Shown here one piece after another: positions 1-8,273 of a stretch of DNA of 64,000 nucleotides. The first letter of the stretch is position 1. The number at the start of each line of letters is the position of its first letter. Made by a program: the position numbers and the translations under genes. This stretch comes from Lujinxingiaceae bacterium. Lineage in GTDB: Bacteria; Myxococcota_A; Bradymonadia; Bradymonadales; Bradymonadaceae. The stretch covers positions 1-64,000 of the forward strand of contig JACCWM010000038.1 in the NCBI GenBank assembly GCA_013697635.1, read 5' to 3'. Under the pieces are notes generated by a model. It saw only the letters and a program-made list of their open reading frames with translations. It made no database searches and was not told the DNA's origin.

Positions 1-156
1 GCCGATGCACAATAATCAAGATTACAGCCGTTATGGCCTCCCGTTGTAATTGCCTACTTCCACCTGAATTTTATTGTTCGTTACGGCCGACTCAGCAGTC
101 TCGCGAACGCCTTTTACGACAGCCTCTGGCAGCCTGCGCCCCTTGACCCCCCGACC

Positions 157-3100
157 TCACGCCAGCAGCGCGGCGATTTCGTCGGCGCGGGCCTGGTCGC
201 CGAGGGCGGTCCACTGGGCGTGGGCGAGGCGGTAGGCGCGCTGGGCCAGGGTGCGTTGGAGTGCGTGGGTTGCGAGCTGGGCGGCGCGTTGGAGTAGCTC
301 GGCCTGGTCGCGGTCGACGATGCCGTCGGCGTGGTAGGCCTCGGCGCCGGTGAGGTGGTGGTCGAGTTGGGTCCAGTTGGCGGTGTTGGCGTAGCAGGCG
401 ACCATGCCGGCGTGGCCAAGGCCGATGAAGCTGTGCTGGTTCATCGCGATGAAGATGTCGAGCGATTGGAGCATGAGTTCGGTGGCCTGGCGGTGCTGGT
501 TTTGGGCGAGCAGGACGATGCTCAGATTGAACATGGCCAGGGCCTGCTCGGAGGAGAGCGGGGAGGTCGAGCGCAAGACGCGCTCGTAGCAGGCCGCCGC
601 CTGGCCCAGGTTGTTCTCGAAGCGGTGGAGCTCGCCCAGGGCGTTGAGGGCCTGGCTGGTGCCGGCGGCGTCGCCGATGCGCTCGAAGACGACGATGACT
701 TGCTCGACGAGGGCGCGGGCGCGGTCGTATTGGCGAAGCGATGCGCAGACCATGGCGAGTTGCAGGCGTGAGTGGGCGAGCAGGCGCTGGTCGCCGAGGG
801 TGCCAAAGAGGATGACGGCGGCTTCGTGGTTCTTGCGGGCGAGCTCGAACTCGCCGCGGTGGTGGTGCAGGGCGCCGAGCACGGTGAGGCTGCGGGCCTG
901 GCCTTCGGTGAGGTTCAGGCGCTGGAACAAGGCGTGGGCCTGGGTGATGCAGTCGACGGCGGCGGCGAGCTCGGCGTTGAAGTGCATGAGGTCGGCGCGG
1001 CGAAAGAGGATCTCGGCGACCAGAGCGTCGTGCTGGTGGGCGCGGGCGGGGGGCTCGGCCAGATCGAGGTAGATGGCGGCCTCGTCGAGGCGCTCCTCGT
1101 GGGAGAGCGCGTGGCTGCGGGCGATCCAGCCTTGAATCCTGCGTCGGTCGTCTGGGGCGACGGCCAGGCGCTCGAGGGTGTGCTCGTAGCGATCGAGCAG
1201 GGCGTGGGTGGGGGCGAAGTCGCAGGCGACGCGGTGGTGCTCGGCGCCGGCCAAAAGGGGCGCCAGGGCTTCGTCAAAGGCCTCGGCCTCGAGCAGATGG
1301 CGGGCGATGCGGGGGGCTACGATGCTCGGGGAGGTGCCGTACATGGTGCGCAGCATCATGCCGCAGCCAAAGTGGTGGGCCTTGCGACGGCCGCCCTCGA
1401 GGGCGACGCGCTCGAGGGCTTCGCGAAGCGCGCCGTGCATGAAGCTCCAGCCATGGGCGTGGGTTTTGGCCAGGCTGCGGTTGGCCATGGCCTCGAGCAG
1501 GGCGGGGTTTGGGCGAAGGCCCTGCAGACGGCATAGCGCCTGCCATTCGCGGTGATCGATGTCCTGGCCCAGGGCGGCGGCAAGCTCGAGGGCGAGCAGC
1601 GCAGCGTTGGCGGGGTCTTCGAGCGATTGGCCGACCAGGCCCTCGATGCGCCGGCGCAAGAGAAAGTGGATGTTGTCGGGCAGCGGCGCCTGCTCGCCAT
1701 CTTTGATGCGAAAGCCGGTTGGGCCGACCTCGAGGATGCGCCGGCTGATCCAGTCGCCGACGAGCTGCACGGCAAAGAGCGGGTTGCCGGCCGTGCGCTC
1801 GGCGAGCTGGCGGGCGAGCTCGGGTTCGAGGCCGAGCATCTGTTCGACGAGCGCGCCGTGGGCTGCACTGTCGAGCGGCGCGATCGGCAAGTCGTGGGCG
1901 CCTTGGAGTGCGACGACCCCGTCGAGCTGGAGCTGCGCCAGCCGGGAGTCGTCCAGCGCCTCCTCGCGCAGGGTCATGAGGAGCAGCACGGGCAGCCTGG
2001 TGCGCGCGCCCTCGCTCAACAAATAATGGGCAAAGGCCAGCGTGTCGCTGCCCCATTGCACGTCGTCCAAGGCGAGCAGCACGGGGCGATCTTCGGCCAG
2101 GCGTTGGAGCAGACGCAACAAGACGCGGTGGCGCTCGGCGGGGTTGGCAAAGCGCACCCGCGCGTTGGCCTCGTCGTAGTCGGGATCGGCCGAGGGCGCG
2201 ATCAGCTCGGTGAGCGCGAGCCACTCGTAGAGCTGCTCGCTGTCGACCTCGCCTGTGGCCGGCATCAACTCCTGGATGCGTGAGAGGATCGCGGTTCGGG
2301 GCAGCCCGGTGCAGCGCAGGTGGTTGGCGATCATGCGCGCCACGCCATTGGTCGGGCCGCTGATCGGGCTGTGCGAAGCGCGAAGCACGTGGGCTGCGCC
2401 GAGCTCGTGGGCACGCTCGGCCATCCAGTGTGCGAGGCGCGTCTTGCCGGAGCCGGCGTGGCCGCGCAGCAGCAGCGCAACCGGCGTGTTTGCGCCGGCC
2501 ACGTGGCGAAGGGCGCGCCAGATGCGGTCGCGCTCGTCGAAGCGCGCGACCAGCGGGATCTGGCGAAGCCAGAACAGCCCGAGGCCCACGCCGACGAGGC
2601 TGAGCGCGCGCTCGGCCCGCTCGTTGGTGCGCCAGGTGTCGGGGATGGGCGCAACGCGCCGCTCGGGCAAGCCGCGCGCTGGGCCGTCGGTGGTGGGCCA
2701 GCGGCCCAGCGCGTGTCCGTGGTCGACGATGAGCGAGCCAATCGGCGCGTCGATAATCGGCGCGTCGACCATTGTGGCGTCGTCGGCGTCGGCGACGTTG
2801 ACCAGGGAGCGGCGCGCGATGAACGCGCCGCTCGGTTCACCGAGATCGACGAGCTCGAAGGCGGCGTCGGCCGCGCGCGCATAGCGCTCCGAGGTTTTCT
2901 TGGCGAGCAGGTGGTTGACCCAGCGCGTAAAGCCCTCGGGCACGGCGATCAGGCTGTCGAGCGGGGGTAGCTCTTCGAGCAGGTGGCCGGCGAGGATTTT
3001 TTCGGTGTCGCCGCTAAAAAAGGGCGGCTGGCCGGTGGTCAGCCAGTAGGCCAGACAGCCCACGGCGTAGAGGTCGGTCCAGGGGCCCTGGTCGCGCCAA

Positions 3101-3711
3101 CGACCGCGGATCTGCTCGGGCGCCATGTAGCGCGGCGTGCCCGAGACTTGATGCTCGAAGCTGCCTGTCTGCTCGCTGCCTTCGTGGTGCAGGGCGTGGG
3201 CCAGGCCGAAGTCCGAGAGCTTGAGGCGAAGCCCATCGGGGCCGCGCACCATGAGCACATTGGCCGGCTTGAGATCGCGGTGAATGACGCCGCGGGCGTG
3301 CGAGTAGGCCAGCGCGTCGAGCACAGCGAGCAGAATCGCGCGCACGCCGGGCCACTGCAGGTTGCGAAAGTCCATGTCGCGAAGCGTGTGGCTGGCAAGT
3401 TCCATGGCCAGATAGGAGCTGCCCATCAACAGCTCGCCGCCGCTCCAGCGCTCGACGCTCGCGTCGACGACGCCGCAATCGAAGACCATGACGACGCCGG
3501 GGTGATCGAGGCTTGCAACGGCGCGCACCTCGTCGCGAAAGGCCGCCTGAAAGTGGGGCTCGCGGGCGCGCTCGGCGCTCATCAGCTTGATCGCCACCTC
3601 CACGCCTTGCACCGCGTGCACGGCGCGCCAGACCACGCCCATGCCACCTTTGCCGATAGGCTCGATCAGATCGAAGCCGTCCAGACGCAGCGCTTTTGTG
3701 TTCGTCACCAT
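157..3711 (-). CDS. Ser/Thr protein kinase fused to STAND/AAA ATPase and TPR-like C-terminus
   Basis: Cytoplasmic signalling protein of about 1184 aa. An N-terminal eukaryotic-type kinase domain (about residues 12-280) has a Gly loop GKGGMGVVW, Lys42 in VAIK, HRDLKPAN (His144-Asp146) and DFG at 167-169, followed by MAPEQI. A central ATPase (about 400-720) has Walker A GHAGSGKT and a Walker B-like LLALDDVQW, as in AfsR/MalT-type STAND ATPases. The C-terminal 400 residues are helical TPR-like repeats (for example LTVLGALHHHRGEFELARKN). An in-frame start lies 10 codons upstream, but ATG 3711 overlaps the TGA of the upstream outer-membrane gene (TGATG), so translational coupling favours 3711. All catalytic kinase residues seem intact. 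The substrate is unknown; the coupled membrane protein suggests a shared job, which is inference. Confidence 0.93.
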   Translation of the reverse strand: MVTNTKALRLDGFDLIEPIGKGGMGVVWRAVHAVQGVEVAIKLMSAERAREPHFQAAFRDEVRAVASLDHPGVVMVFDCGVVDASVERWSGGELLMGSSYLAMELASHTLRDMDFRNLQWPGVRAILLAVLDALAYSHARGVIHRDLKPANVLMVRGPDGLRLKLSDFGLAHALHHEGSEQTGSFEHQVSGTPRYMAPEQIRGRWRDQGPWTDLYAVGCLAYWLTTGQPPFFSGDTEKILAGHLLEELPPLDSLIAVPEGFTRWVNHLLAKKTSERYARAADAAFELVDLGEPSGAFIARRSLVNVADADDATMVDAPIIDAPIGSLIVDHGHALGRWPTTDGPARGLPERRVAPIPDTWRTNERAERALSLVGVGLGLFWLRQIPLVARFDERDRIWRALRHVAGANTPVALLLRGHAGSGKTRLAHWMAERAHELGAAHVLRASHSPISGPTNGVARMIANHLRCTGLPRTAILSRIQELMPATGEVDSEQLYEWLALTELIAPSADPDYDEANARVRFANPAERHRVLLRLLQRLAEDRPVLLALDDVQWGSDTLAFAHYLLSEGARTRLPVLLLMTLREEALDDSRLAQLQLDGVVALQGAHDLPIAPLDSAAHGALVEQMLGLEPELARQLAERTAGNPLFAVQLVGDWISRRILEVGPTGFRIKDGEQAPLPDNIHFLLRRRIEGLVGQSLEDPANAALLALELAAALGQDIDHREWQALCRLQGLRPNPALLEAMANRSLAKTHAHGWSFMHGALREALERVALEGGRRKAHHFGCGMMLRTMYGTSPSIVAPRIARHLLEAEAFDEALAPLLAGAEHHRVACDFAPTHALLDRYEHTLERLAVAPDDRRRIQGWIARSHALSHEERLDEAAIYLDLAEPPARAHQHDALVAEILFRRADLMHFNAELAAAVDCITQAHALFQRLNLTEGQARSLTVLGALHHHRGEFELARKNHEAAVILFGTLGDQRLLAHSRLQLAMVCASLRQYDRARALVEQVIVVFERIGDAAGTSQALNALGELHRFENNLGQAAACYERVLRSTSPLSSEQALAMFNLSIVLLAQNQHRQATELMLQSLDIFIAMNQHSFIGLGHAGMVACYANTANWTQLDHHLTGAEAYHADGIVDRDQAELLQRAAQLATHALQRTLAQRAYRLAHAQWTALGDQARADEIAALLA

Positions 3712-6700
3712 CAGTAGCCTCCGCCAAAGAGCAGGTACCACTCGGCGATGCCCTCGTCGTCGATGCCGCGGGCATGGCCAAGGCGAAGGGTATTGAAGAT
3801 GTGGTAGCCAAGCAAGGCGTCGAGCTGAATCTCGGCGCCGAAGCTTCGCCGAAAGCTCGCGTCGGCAAAGAAGCCGTTGTAGGCGGCGCCGGCGTCGGCA
3901 AAGAGCGAGCCCTTGAGCTGGCGAAAAAATAGCGGCAGCGTGGAGAAGCCCTGGTCGATGTCGATCAGCGGAAAGCGGTACTCGAGCTTGAGCACCTGGT
4001 ACTGGCTGCCGCGCATCACCGCCGGCGGATAGCCGCGAAGCGCAAAGCCCAGGCGCGGCTCCTGAAAGATGATGCTCGAGAGCACATCCTGGGGTGTCTG
4101 GCCGCCGATCGTGAACTGGCGCGAGGCTCCAACCCCGGAGCCTGTGATCGCGCCGCGAAGCTGCAGGGCGAACACGTGGCGCTCAACCAAGGGATTGGAG
4201 TGGTAGGCGTCAAAGCCGTAGATCAACGTGGTCAGATCCTGGAGGCTGCCGAGTGTGGTGTTCTGAAAGCTCAACGAGGCACTGGCGGCAACACCTTTTT
4301 CGGTGGTCACCGAGAGCGGGTAGCGGTCGGTGTGCCCGTAGCTGAGGCCAAAGGAGACCTCGTTGTACCAGCCTTTTTGAGGCTCCTGGGGCCGAATGTC
4401 GCCCGGCTCGTGCTCGACCAGCGGGCGCTCGTGCATGCTGGTGTGCTCGAGCTTGAGGCTGGTGTTGAACGAGAAGTTGTGTGAGACGAAGCGCAGCGGA
4501 TAGCTCAGCGTGGCGCGGCCCAGATACTGGCGCTCGGCGTAGGGAACATGGCGACTCTCGGCGATGAGCCCGCGGGTTCGGGGCAGGTTGGCCATCCGTG
4601 CGGTCAAGCCCAGGTTGAACGGCCAGCCGCCGAAGCGATAGCTTGCGCCCAGATTCGCTTGCCGGTCGGTGAACTCGGGCCCGCTCGTCCAGCCCGCGCC
4701 GATCGAGTAGCTGTGGTTGCCGACCGGATCTTCGCCCGTGATCGTGGCCGAGGCGCCCACGCCGCTTGCCAGCAGGCCGAAATCGGGCATGAAGCTCAGC
4801 GGCAGCAGCCATCGCCAGGGCTGATAAGGCCCGGCCTCGAGATCGAGCGAGGGGTCGGCCGGCGGATAGACGATGCGCGAGGGGGCCTCGCGGTTGAGCG
4901 TGACCTTGTGGCGAAGGCGCGTGGGCCGGCGAAAGCGCGCGATCTCAAAGCCGTCGGCCGTGTAGCTCGTCACCCAGAGCCAGTGGCCGTCCTCGCTCAG
5001 GCGTGGGGTGAAGACGCCGTTGATCACGTTGCTCACCTGCCAGACGTCCTCGCTCTCGAGGTCCATGGCGTAGATGTTGAAGATGCCGCTGTGATCGGAG
5101 CTGAAGTAGAGCATGCCGTCAGGGCCAAAAGCGGGGTCCATCTCGTGGGAGGCGCCGCTGGTGAGGCGGCGAAGGCGCTGGTCACCTTCGCCCTCGAGCG
5201 TGATCATCCACAGGTCGCGCTGGCGTGCGTCGAGGCGCCACCAGCTAAAGACCAGCGCGCTGCCATCGGGCGAAAAGGTCGGCATCGAGATCTGCTGCCA
5301 GTGGGCGTCGTCGCTGCCCGGGTGCTCGGTGCCGCTGATGAGCACGTGGGCCACGCCCAGATCGTCGAAGGCGCGCCAGACCAGCTCCATGGTGCCGTTG
5401 AGGTTTCGCACATAGGCGAGCTTTGTGCCGTCTGGCGAGACGGCCGGCTCGCGGGCGCGCTCGGCGCTGGTGAGCTGGCGCGTGGCGTTGGTGGGCGCGT
5501 GCCAGGCGAACAGATCCTGGTAGGCGTAGACTCCGCGCGTGATCGTTGCCTGCGTGTAGATCAAGGTGTCGCCATCGGGCGTCCAGGCCGCGGGCCCGGC
5601 GGCGCTGTCGATGTCGAAGAGTTCTTCGACGCGCTGGCCTGTGCTCGAGGCGGCCACGTAGGCCTCTTTGGAGACCTGATCGGCGCGGTAAAAGCTCACC
5701 TGGTTTCGCCCGGGCCGCACCACGGGGTTGCCCTGGCGGCCGCCCTTGTGCGTGATATGGTCGAGCGATGTCTCGCCGGCCGCCTTGACCGCGATGCGCT
5801 GGGCCTGGGCGATGGCGAGCGCCTCGGCCGTCCACTCCTGCCAAAGCTCGTCGAAGCTCTGGCCGCTGATCTGGCGCGCGCTCTGGTTGAGACTAAAGGG
5901 GATGATCCGCGAGCCATAGATGTGGTTGAAATCGCGAATGAAATCCTCGCCGTGGCGCCGGGCGACATAATCCATGAAGAAGCCGCCGTAGAGATAGGCG
6001 GCGCTTCCCGACGGCCATTGAATCGGCAGGCCCGAGGACTGGCCGAGCGTAAAGAGGCGGTCTTCGAGGGCGGCCGTGCGTACCCACATCTGAAACAGCG
6101 CGCTGTTGATGCGCCCCGTGCCGGTTCGCGCCGACTCGTAGAAGGTGGCGATGCCCTCGGTGTACCAGCGCGGCAAGACCTGGTTGGGGTGCATCTGCTT
6201 GCCGATGAACAGGTTGATAAACTGCGACAAGCCCGGATTGGTGTCCAGGTGCAGGATGTGCACGTACTCGTGGTAGACGAGGATGCGCAGCCAGTCGTCG
6301 TAGTTGCCGAGCACGCTGTCCGGCGGTGGAGCCATACCGTAGATCGTGATCTTGTTGCGCATGAACACGCCCGCCGAGCCGTTGGCCGTATCGAGCTTAT
6401 CGGTCACGTTGATGTGGGTGCGGTTGACCGGCTTCCAGTCCATCAGCGGCGAGAGGATCGCGTGGGCCTCCTCGGCGGCGATGGCCGTGCGCTTGGCCAG
6501 CTCCTCGAGCCCGCTGTAATAATGAACGTAGAAGTGGGGCGTGGTCAGCGTGAAGTAGTCGAGCGCCGGATCGTCGATGGCAAGGGCGTCGGCTGGCGCC
6601 CAGAGCATCGCCCAAAACATCGCCCAGATAAGCGTCGCAAAGAGCGCCAATCTGCCGAGTGGTCCGTGGAGCCATCGGCGACAGTGATTTGAGGATGATG

Positions 6701-6719
6701 AGGGTCGCCACAACTTCAT
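3711..6719 (-). CDS. Outer-membrane protein: gluzincin peptidase domain, TolB/PD40 propeller, surface-antigen barrel
   Basis: 1002 aa. A signal peptide (about 1-47, ending ADALA) directs export. An N-terminal peptidase-MA-like domain holds HEYVH (150-154) and a downstream WYTEGIA whose Glu188 is the expected third zinc ligand. Residues about 310-600 contain PD40/TolB-like strands (AWTPDGDTLIYT, AVSPDGTKLAYV, TFSPDGSALVFS, AFGPDGMLYFSS). The last 350 residues look like a surface-antigen (D15/BamA-type) barrel, with alternating hydrophobic strands and a terminal aromatic residue (FGGGY). Domain order peptidase-propeller-barrel is known in predicted outer-membrane proteins of Myxococcota; the substrate is not known. 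A GAGGAG lies just upstream of ATG 6719. The stop codon overlaps the start of the downstream kinase gene. Confidence 0.9.
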   Translation of the reverse strand: MKLWRPSSSSNHCRRWLHGPLGRLALFATLIWAMFWAMLWAPADALAIDDPALDYFTLTTPHFYVHYYSGLEELAKRTAIAAEEAHAILSPLMDWKPVNRTHINVTDKLDTANGSAGVFMRNKITIYGMAPPPDSVLGNYDDWLRILVYHEYVHILHLDTNPGLSQFINLFIGKQMHPNQVLPRWYTEGIATFYESARTGTGRINSALFQMWVRTAALEDRLFTLGQSSGLPIQWPSGSAAYLYGGFFMDYVARRHGEDFIRDFNHIYGSRIIPFSLNQSARQISGQSFDELWQEWTAEALAIAQAQRIAVKAAGETSLDHITHKGGRQGNPVVRPGRNQVSFYRADQVSKEAYVAASSTGQRVEELFDIDSAAGPAAWTPDGDTLIYTQATITRGVYAYQDLFAWHAPTNATRQLTSAERAREPAVSPDGTKLAYVRNLNGTMELVWRAFDDLGVAHVLISGTEHPGSDDAHWQQISMPTFSPDGSALVFSWWRLDARQRDLWMITLEGEGDQRLRRLTSGASHEMDPAFGPDGMLYFSSDHSGIFNIYAMDLESEDVWQVSNVINGVFTPRLSEDGHWLWVTSYTADGFEIARFRRPTRLRHKVTLNREAPSRIVYPPADPSLDLEAGPYQPWRWLLPLSFMPDFGLLASGVGASATITGEDPVGNHSYSIGAGWTSGPEFTDRQANLGASYRFGGWPFNLGLTARMANLPRTRGLIAESRHVPYAERQYLGRATLSYPLRFVSHNFSFNTSLKLEHTSMHERPLVEHEPGDIRPQEPQKGWYNEVSFGLSYGHTDRYPLSVTTEKGVAASASLSFQNTTLGSLQDLTTLIYGFDAYHSNPLVERHVFALQLRGAITGSGVGASRQFTIGGQTPQDVLSSIIFQEPRLGFALRGYPPAVMRGSQYQVLKLEYRFPLIDIDQGFSTLPLFFRQLKGSLFADAGAAYNGFFADASFRRSFGAEIQLDALLGYHIFNTLRLGHARGIDDEGIAEWYLLFGGGY

Positions 6720-6776
6720 GGCTCCTCAATACCACCGCCGCACAAACTCAGCAATCACCAGAGATATCAGCCGATA

Positions 6777-7841
6777 TCAGCTCTGTGGGCCGGCCGGTGG
6801 CTGAAAGGTCACGAAGAAGCGGCTCGTGAAGCTCTCGGCGACCGTCGGCGGCAAGCTCACCCGCCAGGTAGCCAGGCTCTGGCGCACGCACTCGACGAGC
6901 TCTGGCGAGGGCATGAGCGTGGAGCTCTCGTTGGTCAGCGTGATGTCGACCTCCGATGCCCGGTAGACCGTGCCATAGCGCTCAAAGCTCATCTCGACGT
7001 CGGCGACCACCAGGTCGCCGGGCAGCTCCTCGAGCGCGATCGCATGGCAGGCGCGCGTGTTCTGGGCCTGGTTGACCAGCGAGCTGGTCAGCTCCGCTCG
7101 TGAGACGCCCTGATCGTCGACGCGCACACGCTCGACGATCAGGTTGGGCCCGCCCCCATCGAGTGGGCTGGTGAACTCGCGCTCGGCCGCAAAGAAGACC
7201 CGGTACTGCACGAGCGCGGTCTCCTCGTTGGTCGGCGGCGCCGAAAACGCGTAATCCCAGGCCTGGCCCATGATGCAGCGTGCCTGAGCGGGCGCGATGC
7301 CATCGCTGTCACCGCGAATGCCCCGCGTCAGTCCGGTCGGCCCGACATAGAGATTGACGAGCATTTCGCCGTCGGCCCGGTAGTCACGCGGCTCGAAGCA
7401 ATCGAGCAGCGCCTCGGACCGCGCCCCCAGCAGCGACTGAGCCTGGGCCACGCTGATGAACTCCGTGGTCTGCACCACCTCGACACCCGCGACAAAGCGC
7501 CACTGCGCCCCCGTCACGTTGATCCCCTGTCCCCGAGCGCCCGGAGCCGGCGCCTCAAGGCGCGGTGGCTGCTGCTGCTGTTGTTGCTGCTGCTGGGTGG
7601 GAGCCTGGCGCTGGGCCACGGTCTGGTCCGACGCCGCTTCGATGCGTAGGCCATCTCGCGAGGCCGCGAGCCCATCTGGGCCACTGCAATAGCGCTCACC
7701 GACCTGCAGGCCCCGCGCTTCGCAGTCCGTCTCACAGGTCTCACATTTGAGTGGGTTTGCCTCAGTCGGCTCGGCCGAGGCGAAGGCAGGCAGCACCAAA
7801 AGGGCCGCGGCGACAAGGGCGGGCAGGATGCGCTGAAACAT
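6777..7841 (-). CDS. AgmX/TonB-tail-like exported protein with poly-Gln tract
   Basis: 354 aa. The ATG at 7841 is preferred because GAGG sits 6 nt upstream and the product then begins with a clear signal peptide (MFQRILPALVAAALLVLPAF...). A longer in-frame reading upstream lacks such support. The mature N-terminus has clustered Cys (KCETCETDC), then a run of nine Gln encoded by CAG/CAA at about 7570-7600, then Pro-rich sequence. Two tandem domains follow (about 130-240 and 245-354), each with an internal Cys and a W or hydrophobic C-terminal strand. They resemble the C-terminal domain shared by AgmX/PglI-type gliding proteins and TonB-like proteins of myxobacteria. Likely periplasmic or envelope; function unknown. 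Confidence 0.72.
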   Translation of the reverse strand: MFQRILPALVAAALLVLPAFASAEPTEANPLKCETCETDCEARGLQVGERYCSGPDGLAASRDGLRIEAASDQTVAQRQAPTQQQQQQQQQPPRLEAPAPGARGQGINVTGAQWRFVAGVEVVQTTEFISVAQAQSLLGARSEALLDCFEPRDYRADGEMLVNLYVGPTGLTRGIRGDSDGIAPAQARCIMGQAWDYAFSAPPTNEETALVQYRVFFAAEREFTSPLDGGGPNLIVERVRVDDQGVSRAELTSSLVNQAQNTRACHAIALEELPGDLVVADVEMSFERYGTVYRASEVDITLTNESSTLMPSPELVECVRQSLATWRVSLPPTVAESFTSRFFVTFQPPAGPQS

Positions 7842-8012
7842 GAAGAACCTCAACCTTTTAAGTAGCCGGCTCTGGTGCATCAACATCGGGCCTTCACAAA
7901 GCCGGCGTTGGGCAAACAACTGGACTTACAGGGGAGGAACGGGTGGGGGGAATTGCCTATTCCTATTATTCACGGTTTTAAGGCCAAGGCACGTCCGCCG
8001 CAGGCTCCGCGA

Positions 8013-8220
8013 GCTCGGCGGCTCCGCCACCTCGAACCGCTTCACCTACGACTACCGAAGAAACAAACCACCTCCCTATCGGGAGGCTCGTGCGTCTTTG
8101 CATGATTTGGCGGCTGGGCACCACCCGGCGGCTGGGCACCACGAGCCGCGCGGAGCGCGGTGGTTTGTTTACCTGGTAGCCGTAGGTGAAGCCGATCGAG
8201 GCGGCGCCAGCCGACGAGGA
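8013..8220. repeat. Long imperfect inverted repeat with internal 16-bp direct repeats
   Basis: The best arms are 8040-8072 and 8159-8191. Each is 33 bp, starts CTTCACCTACG and ends AAACAAACCACC when read inward, with few mismatches. Weaker complementarity extends outward to about 8013 and 8220. The loop contains two copies of GGCGGCTGGGCACCAC (8109-8124 and 8127-8142). The element fills most of the roughly 430-bp gap (7842-8273) between the ABC permease stop and the AgmX-like gene; apart from this, the 9-bp array beside it and the region just upstream of ATG 7841, I see nothing in that gap. It could be a mobile-element remnant or a structured RNA at the 3' end of the ABC operon. Confidence 0.75.
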
Positions 8221-8233
8221 GGCGAAGCCTACG

Positions 8234-8269
8234 GCGATCGTGGCGATTGTCGCGATCGTCGCGATCGCG
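8234..8269. repeat. 9-bp tandem repeat (GCGATCGTC-like), four units
   Basis: Four adjacent units read GCGATCGTG, GCGATTGTC, GCGATCGTC and GCGATCGCG. They lie immediately downstream of the permease stop codon and beside the long inverted repeat. No function is evident. Confidence 0.7.
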
Positions 8270-8273
8270 TCGG

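Noticed and set aside
4548-6692. Long open frame of about 714 codons opposite the outer-membrane protein gene
   Set aside because: It mirrors the real gene codon by codon and has a repetitive, unbalanced composition; GC-rich DNA gives such antisense frames.
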